Positions 29,099 through 37,989 of a stretch of 64,000 nt of DNA are shown here, piece by piece. The position numbers and the translations under genes are program-made. The notes below the pieces were generated by a model. It made no database searches and was not told the origin of the DNA. It saw only the letters and a list, made by a program, of their open reading frames with translations. The stretch is taken from contig NZ_CANLXV010000012.1 in assembly GCF_947495205.1 (NCBI RefSeq), forward strand, positions 57,897-121,896. Direction: 5' to 3'. The DNA is from an uncultured Polaribacter sp. (GTDB lineage: Bacteria > Bacteroidota > Bacteroidia > Flavobacteriales > Flavobacteriaceae). Position 1 is the stretch's first letter. Each line of letters opens with the position of its first letter.

Positions 29099-30325
29099 TT
29101 ATAAATCGTATTGTTTAATTTTTCTGTACAATGTTCTTTCAGAAATACCCAATTCTTTAGCTGCCAATTTACGTTTATTATTGTTTTTTTCTAATGATTT
29201 TTTAATCATTTCTATTTCTTTGTCTTGTAAAGATAAAGATTCGTCTTCTTCTATAGTTTCAATAAAATCGTACTCTTTTTCTGTTGTATTTGTTTTTTGT
29301 GGAATATTTAAAACCTCAATATCATGTTCTTTTAATTCTTGATCTGAATATATTTTTTCTAAAAGTTGATGATTTTCTTCTTGAACTTCTTCAATATTGC
29401 CATTTTTCATTAAGTCTAAGGTCAACTTTTTTAAATCGTTGATGTCATTACGCATATCAAATAAAATTTTATACATAATGTCTCTTTCCGTAGAAAAATC
29501 GTTTTCTTTTTTACCGCCAACAATTGCCGGTAAATTACCCGTATTGTTTGGTAGATATTGCTTTAGTTTAATTGCAGAAATTGTTCTACTTTCTTCAATC
29601 ACAGAAATTTGTTCTGCTAGGTTTTTTAATTGACGAATATTACCTGGAAAACGATATTTTAACAATGCATAAACAGCATCTTCATCTAAACGAATTGCAG
29701 GCATTCTGTATTTTTGTGCAAAGTCTGATGCGAATTTGCGAAACAACAGATGAATATCTTCATTTCTGTCTCTTAAAGCCGGTAAATTTATTTCTACGGT
29801 ACTTAATCTATAATATAAATCTTCTCTAAATTTTTCTTTTTCTATTGCAGCTTGCATGTTTACATTGGTTGCAGCTACAATTCTAACATCTGTTTTTTGA
29901 GTTTTAGAAGAACCAACTTTTATAAATTCTCCATTTTCTAAAACACGCAACAAACGCACTTGAGTAGTTAGTGGTAATTCCCCAACTTCATCTAAAAATA
30001 TAGTACCACCATCTGCTACTTCAAAATATCCTTTTCTGTCTTGTGTTGCACCTGTAAAAGAACCTTTTTCATGTCCAAAAAGTTCGCTATCAATAGTTCC
30101 TTCAGGAATTGCACCACAGTTTACAGCAATGTATTTTGCGTGTTTTCTGTGTGATAAAGAATGTATAATTTTAGGAATATTTTCTTTACCAACACCACTT
30201 TCTCCAGTTACTAAAACAGAAATATCTGTTGGCGCAACTCGTACCGCTTTTTCTAGCGCACGGTTTAAATGAATATCGTTTCCAATAATTCCAAAACGTT
30301 GTTTTATTGCTTGTAAGTTTTCCAT
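29099..30325 (-). CDS. sigma-54 interaction domain / Fis-type transcription regulator
   Basis: The 408-residue protein starts directly with an AAA+ activator domain: Walker A GESGVGKE (about residues 41-48), the sigma-54-contacting loop GSFTGA in place of the usual GAFTGA, Walker B TIFLDEVGEL and the sensor FPGNIRQLKNL. A linker of about 100 residues leads to a Fis-like helix-turn-helix at the end (NKRKLAAKELGISERTLYRKIKQ). There is no receiver or PAS input domain, so control must come through level, linker or partner. The Ser in the GAFTGA loop is a modest deviation. It sits between miaB and lptE on the same strand; its targets are not visible here except possibly the element before groES. 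Confidence 0.93.
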   Translation of the reverse strand: MENLQAIKQRFGIIGNDIHLNRALEKAVRVAPTDISVLVTGESGVGKENIPKIIHSLSHRKHAKYIAVNCGAIPEGTIDSELFGHEKGSFTGATQDRKGYFEVADGGTIFLDEVGELPLTTQVRLLRVLENGEFIKVGSSKTQKTDVRIVAATNVNMQAAIEKEKFREDLYYRLSTVEINLPALRDRNEDIHLLFRKFASDFAQKYRMPAIRLDEDAVYALLKYRFPGNIRQLKNLAEQISVIEESRTISAIKLKQYLPNNTGNLPAIVGGKKENDFSTERDIMYKILFDMRNDINDLKKLTLDLMKNGNIEEVQEENHQLLEKIYSDQELKEHDIEVLNIPQKTNTTEKEYDFIETIEEDESLSLQDKEIEMIKKSLEKNNNKRKLAAKELGISERTLYRKIKQYDL

Positions 30326-30413
30326 CTCTTTTTAGAATAGAGAAAATAGAATAAAGAGAAAAGACGGCTCATTTTTCTATGTTCTATTGTCTAATTTCCT
30401 TTTTTCTTATTTT

Positions 30414-31886
30414 TTAATTATTATCAGAATACCCAACAACAGTACCTTTTAAAGTTGCAGACGTACAATCTTCAACTTTAACCATTACAAAATCTCCTAG
30501 TTTGTAGTTTCCTTTATCAAAAACGGCAACTGTATTTTGCGTATTTCTTCCTTTCCATTGATTTGGGTTTTTCTTAGAAGTACCTTCAATTAAAAATTCT
30601 TCTGTTTTTCCTAAATGTTGCTGTGTTCTGTATAATGCGTGTTCTTGTTGTAGCTCTATAACTTCTGCTAAACGTCTTTTTTTAACTTCAAAAGGTACAT
30701 CATCTTCCATTTTATTACCAGCTAAAGTTCCTGGTCTTTCAGAATAAGCAAACATAAAACCAAAATCGTATTTTACATAACGCATTAAGTCTAATGTGTC
30801 TTGATGGTCTTGTTCTGTTTCTCCACAAAAACCAACAATCATATCTTGAGAAAGCGACATTTCTGGAACAATCTTAAAGATGTTGTCTACCAATTCCATA
30901 TATTCTTCTCTTGTATGTTGTCTGTTCATGGCTTTTAGCATGGCATTAGAACCACTTTGAACAGGTAAATGCAAGTATTTGCAAATATTTTTATGTTTTG
31001 CCATTACATGAATTACATCTAAATGCATGTCTTGTGGATTAGATGTTGAAAACCTGAAACGGGTTTTAGGATATTTTGTAGCACACATATCTAACAATTC
31101 AGCAAAACCAACCGCTGTTGCCTGTGCCATTTCAGAAGCTTTTTTAAAATCTTTTTTTAATCCACCACCATACCAAAGAAAACTATCTACATTTTGGCCA
31201 AGTAAAGTAATTTCTTTAAAGTTTTGGTTTACCATTTGACCAATTTCTTCTAAAATACTTTTTGGGTCTCTGCTGCGTTCTCTTCCTCTGGTAAATGGCA
31301 CTACGCAGAAAGTACACATATTATCACAACCTCTTGTAATAGAAACAAATGCAGAAACTCCATTAGAATTTAAACGTACAGGTGCAATATCGCCATAAGT
31401 TTCATCTTTAGATAAAATAACGTTAACGGCATTTCTACCCTCAGAAACTTCATCTAACAAGTTGGGTAAATCTTTATAAGCATCTGGTCCAACAACAAGG
31501 TCTACAATTTTTTCTTCTTCTAAAAACTTTTCTTTTAAGCGTTCTGCCATACAGCCTAAAACGCCTACTTTCATGTTTTTGTTAACTTCTCTTTTTACTC
31601 TATTGTATTTTTGTAAACGTTTACGAACAGTAGTTTCTGCTTTTTCTCTAATAGAACAAGTATTTACCAAAACCAAATCTGCTTCTTCTAAAACCTGTGT
31701 GGTATTATAGCCTTCTTTATCTAAAATTGCGGCTACAATTTCACTATCGTTCATATTCATTTGGCAGCCGTAGCTTTCTATGAATAATTTTTTAGTGTTT
31801 TCTTTTTTTTGTTCTGTTACAAGCGCTTTTCCTTGTACCTTTTCGTCTATTACTTTATCCACGTTTTGCATCTCTCTAATAATCAC
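30414..31886 (-). CDS. miaB: tRNA-2-methylthio-N6-dimethylallyladenosine synthase
   Basis: The three MiaB domains are present: an N-terminal methylthiotransferase domain (FIESYGCQMNMNDSEIV, VNTCSIREKAE), a radical-SAM core with CDNMCTFC binding the catalytic 4Fe-4S cluster, and a C-terminal TRAM domain (from about residue 420). It adds the methylthio group to i6A37 of tRNAs reading UNN codons. The start may be the ATG at 31886 (490 residues) or the ATG at 31871 (MQNVDKVIDEK), both compatible with the -7 box at 31898-31905. It is the first gene of the operon that runs to secG. Confidence 0.96.
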   Translation of the reverse strand: MIIREMQNVDKVIDEKVQGKALVTEQKKENTKKLFIESYGCQMNMNDSEIVAAILDKEGYNTTQVLEEADLVLVNTCSIREKAETTVRKRLQKYNRVKREVNKNMKVGVLGCMAERLKEKFLEEEKIVDLVVGPDAYKDLPNLLDEVSEGRNAVNVILSKDETYGDIAPVRLNSNGVSAFVSITRGCDNMCTFCVVPFTRGRERSRDPKSILEEIGQMVNQNFKEITLLGQNVDSFLWYGGGLKKDFKKASEMAQATAVGFAELLDMCATKYPKTRFRFSTSNPQDMHLDVIHVMAKHKNICKYLHLPVQSGSNAMLKAMNRQHTREEYMELVDNIFKIVPEMSLSQDMIVGFCGETEQDHQDTLDLMRYVKYDFGFMFAYSERPGTLAGNKMEDDVPFEVKKRRLAEVIELQQEHALYRTQQHLGKTEEFLIEGTSKKNPNQWKGRNTQNTVAVFDKGNYKLGDFVMVKVEDCTSATLKGTVVGYSDNN

Positions 31887-31897
31887 GTTTAAGATTG

Positions 31898-31932
31898 CAA
31901 AGATACAACCAAATTTATTTCATTATGACAAA
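31898..31932 (-). promoter_or_regulatory. candidate miaB operon promoter
   Basis: Minus-strand TTTG (31932-31929), a 23-base spacer and TATCTTTGC (31905-31897). The -7 box is perfect and the spacing is at the long end of the usual range. Confidence 0.55.
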
Positions 31933-32013
31933 TTGGCAGAAAAAATAAACCTCATTTTTTGTTAATAATTTGTCTAAAATTGAAGAAAAAATTTTTTTTA
32001 ACAAAAAACTACC

Positions 32014-32022
32014 TACTTTTGC
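32014..32022 (+). promoter_or_regulatory. candidate topA promoter (-7 box)
   Basis: TACTTTTGC matches TAnnTTTG plus trailing C and lies 50 bases before the preferred topA start at 32072. Its presence supports that start over the upstream ATG at 31970, which would lie before the promoter. The -33 region is only T-rich. Confidence 0.5.
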
Positions 32023-32071
32023 ACCCAAAATTAATGCGATTTTTAGGCATTTAAGGTCAAAAAAAACATAC

Positions 32072-34591
32072 ATGGCAAAGAATTTAGTAATAGTAGAGTC
32101 ACCGGCAAAAGCAAAAACTATAGAAAAGTTTCTTGGAAAAGATTTTCAAGTAGAATCTAGTTATGGGCACATTGCAGACTTACCATCCAAAGAATTAGGA
32201 ATAGATGTAGCTGGAGATTTTAGTCCCAAATATATTGTTTCTGATGATAAAAAAGCCATTGTTAAAAAATTAAAGACACTTTCTAAAAAAGCAGAAACAG
32301 TTTGGTTGGCAAGTGATGAAGATCGAGAAGGAGAAGCTATTGCATGGCACTTGCAACAACAATTAGAGCTAAAAGATGATAATACAAAACGTATTGTTTT
32401 TCATGAAATTACTAAAAAAGCCATTTTAAAAGCAGTTGAAAATCCTAGAGATATAGACTATAATATGGTAAACGCACAGCAAGCGCGTAGAGTTTTAGAT
32501 AGATTGGTGGGTTATGAGCTTTCTCCTGTTTTATGGCGAAAGGTAAAAGGAGGTTTATCTGCAGGACGTGTGCAATCTGTTGCAGTGCGTTTAATTGTAG
32601 AAAGAGAAAGAAGCATACAAGAATTTAAAGCACAAACACATTATAAAGTAGTTGCAGAATTTAAAAATTTAGAAGGAAAAAAGTTTAAAGCAACTATTCC
32701 TAAAAATTTCGATTCTAAAAAAGCAGCAGAAGTGTTTTTAATTTCTTGTGCAAATGCAGATTTTTCTATTGCAGATTTAACTAAAAAGCCAGCTAAAAAA
32801 TCGCCAGCAGCGCCCTTTACCACTTCAACATTACAACAAGAAGCATCACGTAAATTAGGTTTTCCTGTGGGTAAAACCATGCAAGTAGCACAACGTTTGT
32901 ATGAAGCCGGTTTAATTACGTACATGAGAACAGATAGTGTAAATTTATCTGTAGATGCAAGAGATGCTGCTGAAGAAGAAATAACCAATTATTACGGAGC
33001 AGAATATAGCAAACAACGTGTTTTTAAGTCGAAGGCAAAAGGGGCGCAAGAAGCCCATGAAGCCATTAGACCTACCAACATGAAAATGCATGGTATAGAT
33101 ACAGAGTACGATCAAAATAGGTTGTATGATTTAATTTGGAAAAGAACCTTAGCATCTCAAATGAGTGATGCACAATTGGAAAGAACCAATGTGAAAATAG
33201 AAAATTCTGAAAACGAAAAGATTTTTACAGCAAATGGTGAAATGATTAAGTTTGAAGGGTTCCTAAAAGTATATTTAGAAGGAAGTGATGACGAAGATGG
33301 AGAAGAACAAGCAGGAATGTTGCCCAATCTAAAGAAAAACGAAGCGCTAGAATATAGTTTTATAAACGCAACACAACGTTTTACAAGTCCACCTTACCGT
33401 TTTACAGAAGCATCTTTGGTAAAACAGTTAGAAGAATTAGGTATTGGTAGACCTTCTACATATGCACCAACAATTTCTACAGTACAAAGAAGAGGTTATA
33501 TAGAAAAAGGAGATAATGAAGGGGAAGAAAGAAATTATGAGCAGTTAATTCTTGTAGATGGAGCTGTAGAAAGTAAAAAACTAACCGAAAAAACAGGTGC
33601 TAATAAAAATAAGTTGGTACCCACAGATATTGGTAATATTGTAAACGATTTTTTAGTAAATAATTTTTCTAATATTTTAGATTTTGGTTTTACTGCCAAA
33701 GTAGAAAATTCTTTTGATGATATTTCTGAAGGTGATGAAAATTGGACAGAAATGATTAAAAGTTTCTACAACAAATTTCATGAAAATGTAGAAGATGTTA
33801 AAGAAAATGCAGAAAGAGAAAGTGGAGAACGTATTTTAGGAAAACATCCAGAATCTGGAAAAACCGTTTTAGTACGTTTGGGTAAATTTGGGCCAATAGC
33901 ACAAATTGGTGCGCCAGAAGATGAAGAAAAAACTTTTGCAAGCCTAAATAAAGATCAAAATTTAGGAACTATAACTTTAGAAGAAGCTCTAGAGTTGTTT
34001 TTATTACCAAAAACTTTAGGGACTTTTCAAGATGAAGAAGTAATTGTTTCTAACGGTCGTTATGGGCCTTACATTCGTTTTGGAACCATGTTTGTGTCTT
34101 TAGATAAAGGCGAAAATCCTATGGAAGTAGATTTGTCTAGAGCAGAAGAATTAATTGTTGCCAAACAAAAAGCAGATGCACCTATTTATCATTACGAAGA
34201 TTTACCTGTGCAAAAAGGTGTTGGACGTTTTGGACCATTTATAAAATGGAATTCTATGTTTATCAACGTAAATAAAAAGTACGATTTTGATAATCTTTCT
34301 GATGATGATATTATAGAATTAATTGAAGTAAAAAAGCAGAAAGAAATAGATAAAGTTATACACAATTGGGAAGATGTTGGCATCCGTGTAGAAAAAGCAC
34401 GTTGGGGACGTTTTAATGTTTTAAAAGGTAAAATTAAAATAGAATTGCCTAAAACTACAGAAATTGAAAAGCTTTCTAAAGCAGAAGCCGTAAAAATGAT
34501 TGAGGCTAAAACACCAAAGAAAAAGGCAACGAAAAGAAAAACAACAGCAAAAAAGAAAACAACAACAAAAAAAACCACCAAAAAGAAATAA
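32072..34591 (+). CDS. topA: type I DNA topoisomerase
   Basis: From the ATG at 32072 the protein is 839 residues and begins MAKNLVIVESPAKAKTIEKFL, the standard TopA start with the catalytic glutamate. The TOPRIM aspartates appear in SDEDREGEAIAWHL, and the active-site tyrosine in GLITYMRTDSVNLS. After the core come repeated C-terminal segments of the topoisomerase-C type (VSNGRYGPYIRFG, GVGRFGPFIKW, KARWGRFNVL) in place of zinc ribbons, then a lysine-rich tail (about residues 812-839) that probably holds DNA. It relaxes negative supercoils. The 102 bases upstream in frame code an unlike leader and are excluded. Confidence 0.97.
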   Translation: MAKNLVIVESPAKAKTIEKFLGKDFQVESSYGHIADLPSKELGIDVAGDFSPKYIVSDDKKAIVKKLKTLSKKAETVWLASDEDREGEAIAWHLQQQLELKDDNTKRIVFHEITKKAILKAVENPRDIDYNMVNAQQARRVLDRLVGYELSPVLWRKVKGGLSAGRVQSVAVRLIVERERSIQEFKAQTHYKVVAEFKNLEGKKFKATIPKNFDSKKAAEVFLISCANADFSIADLTKKPAKKSPAAPFTTSTLQQEASRKLGFPVGKTMQVAQRLYEAGLITYMRTDSVNLSVDARDAAEEEITNYYGAEYSKQRVFKSKAKGAQEAHEAIRPTNMKMHGIDTEYDQNRLYDLIWKRTLASQMSDAQLERTNVKIENSENEKIFTANGEMIKFEGFLKVYLEGSDDEDGEEQAGMLPNLKKNEALEYSFINATQRFTSPPYRFTEASLVKQLEELGIGRPSTYAPTISTVQRRGYIEKGDNEGEERNYEQLILVDGAVESKKLTEKTGANKNKLVPTDIGNIVNDFLVNNFSNILDFGFTAKVENSFDDISEGDENWTEMIKSFYNKFHENVEDVKENAERESGERILGKHPESGKTVLVRLGKFGPIAQIGAPEDEEKTFASLNKDQNLGTITLEEALELFLLPKTLGTFQDEEVIVSNGRYGPYIRFGTMFVSLDKGENPMEVDLSRAEELIVAKQKADAPIYHYEDLPVQKGVGRFGPFIKWNSMFINVNKKYDFDNLSDDDIIELIEVKKQKEIDKVIHNWEDVGIRVEKARWGRFNVLKGKIKIELPKTTEIEKLSKAEAVKMIEAKTPKKKATKRKTTAKKKTTTKKTTKKK

Positions 34592-34629
34592 GGTTTTCTT
34601 ATATTAGCGCTGTTTATTAAAAATAAGTA

Positions 34630-35790
34630 ATGAATACAGACTTTTTGACCCCTATAAAAGAATCTGTTTTGGCACATTTGGTAATGCAATCTGCATCATC
34701 TTTTGGCCAAAATATTCAAGTTCATTCTACTGAAGCTGGTTTTCCAGATTTAGAAAATGTACAATTAGCTATTTTTGGTGTTCAAGAAGATAGAAATAGC
34801 CATAACAATTTTGGTTGTGGAGAAGGTTTATCACATATTCGCAAAAAACTATATCAACTCTTTCCCGGCAAATGGCAAACAAATATTGCAGATTTAGGCA
34901 ATATTCAAAAAGGAAATAAAGTTTCAGACACTTATTTTGCTGTTTCAGAAATAATTACATCTTTATTAAAGAAAAATATTATCCCTATTATTATTGGTGG
35001 AGGTCAAGATATTACCTATGTAAACTACAGAGCTTATGATAATTTAGAGCAAACTGTAAACATTACTGCAGTAGATAGTAGATTTGATCTGGGAAATTTA
35101 GAAGACGAATTAACTTCACAATCTTACCTCAGTAAAATTATAATGCAACAGCCAAATAATTTGTTTAACTATGCAAACGTTGGCTATCAAACTTATCTAA
35201 ATCCACAGGATGAAATTGAATTGTTAGATAATTTATTTTTTGATGCTTACAGATTAGGAAAAGCAAAAGAATTAGAAAATATAGAACCCGCTTTTAGAAA
35301 TGCAGATATTGTTTCTATAGACATTGGTGCTGTAAGACAAGGAGATGCACCTGCAAACAATAATGCTTCGCCAAATGGTTTTTTTGGTGATGAAATTTGT
35401 GCATTAGCAAGATATGCAGGTATAAGTGATAAAGTATCTTCTTTTGGTGTTTATGAATACAATGCAAGGTTAGATGTAAACCATCAAACAGCCCATTTAA
35501 TAGCACAAATGATTTGGTACTTCATAGAAGGCGTAAATTATAGGGTTAAAGATTATCCTTTTTCTGGAAAAGAAAACTACCAAAAATTTACAGTTTTATT
35601 AGAACATGATGCCCCACTTACTTTTTATAAAAGTAATAAATCTGGCAGATGGTGGATAGAAATAAATATTTTATCTAATAATAAATACAAAAGACATGCG
35701 TTAATACCATGTACTTATAAAGATTATACAGAGGCTACCAAACAAAATATACCAGAGAAATGGTATAAGGCAATGAAAAAAATGATGTAA
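34630..35790 (+). CDS. arginase-fold protein (formimidoylglutamase-like) with degraded metal site
   Basis: The 386-residue protein has the ureohydrolase fold but altered ligands. GGGQD replaces GGDH, DSRFD replaces DAHFD, and SIDIGAV replaces SxDxD, so about three of the six manganese ligands of arginases (two His, one Asp) are missing. Such sequences are often labelled formimidoylglutamase in Bacteroidota, but with these changes the classical hydrolysis is doubtful. It is cytoplasmic (no signal peptide), lies 38 bases after topA and 107 bases before gldK, and may therefore be tied to the gliding/secretion locus. A structural or regulatory role is my inference. Confidence 0.8.
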   Translation: MNTDFLTPIKESVLAHLVMQSASSFGQNIQVHSTEAGFPDLENVQLAIFGVQEDRNSHNNFGCGEGLSHIRKKLYQLFPGKWQTNIADLGNIQKGNKVSDTYFAVSEIITSLLKKNIIPIIIGGGQDITYVNYRAYDNLEQTVNITAVDSRFDLGNLEDELTSQSYLSKIIMQQPNNLFNYANVGYQTYLNPQDEIELLDNLFFDAYRLGKAKELENIEPAFRNADIVSIDIGAVRQGDAPANNNASPNGFFGDEICALARYAGISDKVSSFGVYEYNARLDVNHQTAHLIAQMIWYFIEGVNYRVKDYPFSGKENYQKFTVLLEHDAPLTFYKSNKSGRWWIEINILSNNKYKRHALIPCTYKDYTEATKQNIPEKWYKAMKKMM

Positions 35791-35837
35791 TTTTGTCTCT
35801 TTAATAAAAATGATTACGTTAAAATGCAAATTCAACA

Positions 35838-35868
35838 TTGTTTTTTAACAAAAAATATAATAGGTTTA
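35838..35868 (+). promoter_or_regulatory. candidate gldKLMN promoter
   Basis: TTG (35838-35840), a 20-base spacer and TAGGTTTA (35861-35868), one mismatch to TAnnTTTG. It lies 29 bases before the gldK start codon. Confidence 0.5.
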
Positions 35869-35897
35869 CGAACTTTTTAGATAAGATATATTAGCAT

Positions 35898-37268
35898 ATG
35901 AAGAAAGTAGTAATATTTGCACTTTTATTAGCAGTATTTTACAGTTGTGGCTCTAATGATAGAGGAGAATTGGTTGGAGTACAAGTTAAGAAAAAATGGT
36001 TTTCAGAAAAACCTTATGGAATGGCTTTAATTCCTGGTGGCTCATTTACAATGGGTAAGCAAGATCAAGATGTTATTGGTACTATGAATGCGCCTAATAA
36101 AACAGTTACAGTTAGGCCATATTATATGGATGAAACAGAAATTACTAATAATGAATACAAAGAATTTGTACATTGGGTAAGAGATTCTGTAACTAGAACA
36201 AAATTAGGATATCAACAAGAATTTGCTGGATTATTAACATCAGATGCAGCCGGAGAAGGGCCAACTGGTGGAATACATGATTTTGCTTTTGCAAGTGTTG
36301 ATACCACAAATGCTACACCTTACCAAAGGTATATGTATGAAAATTATTGGAGTTTAGGAGACGGAATAGATTCTATAAAGCCATTAAATTGGGATACAGA
36401 ATTGGTTTGGAAAAAAGAAGAATATCCAGATTTAGATTACGTAGAGGTTATGGATTCTTTATATATTTCTAGAGAAGAAGCCGTTGATGGTATTAGAACA
36501 TTTAATACTAAATTTCTAAAATATAGATATTCTTGGTTCGATAGAGATAATGCTGCAAGAAAAGGAGGTAATAGAAAAGATTTTGTACAAGTAGAAGTTT
36601 TAAACATTTATCCAGATACCACAGCTTGGGTTAAAGATTTTAATTATTCTTATAACGATCCAATGCACCAAGATTATTTTTATCACCAATCTTATGGAGA
36701 TTATCCTGTAGTAGGCGTTACTTGGGATCAAGCAAATGCTTTTTGTAATTGGAGAACTAAAAAGAAAAATGATTATTTATTAGGTAGAAAAAATGCAACT
36801 CAAGTACCAGATTTTAGATTGCCAACAGAAGCAGAATGGGAGTATGCTGCAAGAGGAGGTTTAGAATTTGCTACATATCCTTGGGGTACAGGAGGTACTA
36901 CAAGTGATAGAGGTTGTTTTTTAGCAAACTTTAAACCGGTTAGAGGTAATTATGCAGTAGATGGTGCTCTATATACAATGGAAGCTAAATCGTTTAATGC
37001 AAATGATTATGGACTTTATAATATGGCTGGTAACGTATCAGAATGGACAAATACCGCTTACAATCTGTCTTCATATTATATGGCTTCTACAATGAATCCA
37101 AATGTAGAAGATAGAAAAAACAAAAGAAAAATTGTACGTGGAGGTTCTTGGAAAGATGTTGCTTACTTTTTAGAAGTAAGTTCTAGAGATTATGAATACG
37201 CAGATACCGCAAGAAGTTACATAGGTTTTAGAACCGTACAAAATTATATTGGAACAGGAAACAAGTAA
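35898..37268 (+). CDS. gldK: gliding motility / T9SS lipoprotein GldK
   Basis: A lipoprotein signal ends at FYSCGSN (Cys17). The body is a formylglycine-generating-enzyme-like (SUMF1) domain: ALIPGGSFTMGKQDQD, YYMDETEITNNEYKEF, VGVTWDQANAFCNWR, FRLPTEAEWEYAARGG, GNVSEWTNTAY and the ending IVRGGSWKD followed by YIGFRTV. In T9SS this lipoprotein (PorK in Porphyromonas) forms, with GldN/PorN, a ring under the outer membrane. 456 residues is the expected length. It is the first gene of a tight gldKLMN operon. Confidence 0.97.
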   Translation: MKKVVIFALLLAVFYSCGSNDRGELVGVQVKKKWFSEKPYGMALIPGGSFTMGKQDQDVIGTMNAPNKTVTVRPYYMDETEITNNEYKEFVHWVRDSVTRTKLGYQQEFAGLLTSDAAGEGPTGGIHDFAFASVDTTNATPYQRYMYENYWSLGDGIDSIKPLNWDTELVWKKEEYPDLDYVEVMDSLYISREEAVDGIRTFNTKFLKYRYSWFDRDNAARKGGNRKDFVQVEVLNIYPDTTAWVKDFNYSYNDPMHQDYFYHQSYGDYPVVGVTWDQANAFCNWRTKKKNDYLLGRKNATQVPDFRLPTEAEWEYAARGGLEFATYPWGTGGTTSDRGCFLANFKPVRGNYAVDGALYTMEAKSFNANDYGLYNMAGNVSEWTNTAYNLSSYYMASTMNPNVEDRKNKRKIVRGGSWKDVAYFLEVSSRDYEYADTARSYIGFRTVQNYIGTGNK

Positions 37269-37303
37269 ATAATAAATTCAAAAATTAAATTCAAAAAAAT
37301 ATT

Positions 37304-37945
37304 ATGGCACAGTCAAGTACAAAAAAAAGATTATTTAACATCGCATATAATGTGGGAGCATCAATTGTAATTGTAGGTGCTTTATTTAAGTTGAATCACA
37401 TAAGCTTTGGACCTATAAACGGGGCTTTAGTATTAGGAATTGGTTTGGTTGCTGAAGCAATTATTTTCTTTTTATCAGCATTTGAAGCACCAGAAGAAGA
37501 TTTAGATTGGTCTAAGGTATATCCAGAATTAGCAGGAGAAGCACCAACTTCTAAAAAAGAAAAAAAGAAAGAAACACCAGAAGGTCTATTATCTCAAAAA
37601 TTAGATAATTTATTAAAAGATGCTAAGATAGATTCAAGTTTAATGGAAAGTTTGGGATCTAGCATGAAGAATTTTCAAAACGCTGCAGAAGGTTTGTCTG
37701 CTGCGTCTGGTTCTGTTGCTTCAACAAATAAATATAATGAAGAGATGTCGAAAGCAGCTTTACAAATGGAGTCTTTAAATAATTTGTACAAAGTACAAGT
37801 AGAAAATTCTGGTAAGCAAACAGAATTAAATTCTGCAATGGTAGAAAATACAGAAAAGCTACAAGCACAAATGGCAGCTTTAGCTGATAATTTATCTTCT
37901 TTAAATGGAGTTTATGGTGGCATGTTATCTGCAATGTCTAAATAA
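37304..37945 (+). CDS. gldL: T9SS motor inner-membrane protein GldL
   Basis: Two transmembrane helices (about residues 12-32 and 38-60) carry the charged residues typical of GldL, including a lysine (FKLNHI) at the end of helix 1 and a glutamate in helix 2 (GLVAEAIIFF). A cytoplasmic coiled-coil tail rich in Asn/Gln/Glu follows to residue 213. With GldM it forms the proton-driven rotary motor that powers type IX secretion and gliding. It lies 35 bases after gldK. Confidence 0.96.
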   Translation: MAQSSTKKRLFNIAYNVGASIVIVGALFKLNHISFGPINGALVLGIGLVAEAIIFFLSAFEAPEEDLDWSKVYPELAGEAPTSKKEKKKETPEGLLSQKLDNLLKDAKIDSSLMESLGSSMKNFQNAAEGLSAASGSVASTNKYNEEMSKAALQMESLNNLYKVQVENSGKQTELNSAMVENTEKLQAQMAALADNLSSLNGVYGGMLSAMSK

Positions 37946-37989
37946 AAATTAGTTCATAGAAATTTTTAACAACTCAAAAACTAATTAGA

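Noticed and set aside
31970..32071. Earlier in-frame start for topA
   Set aside because: The 34 added residues do not resemble TopA and the candidate promoter lies inside them; MAKNLVIVESP is the normal start.
34192..34689. Minus-strand frame over the end of topA with a Phe/Val-rich stretch
   Set aside because: It is the complement of the lysine-rich TopA tail and begins inside the arginase-like gene.
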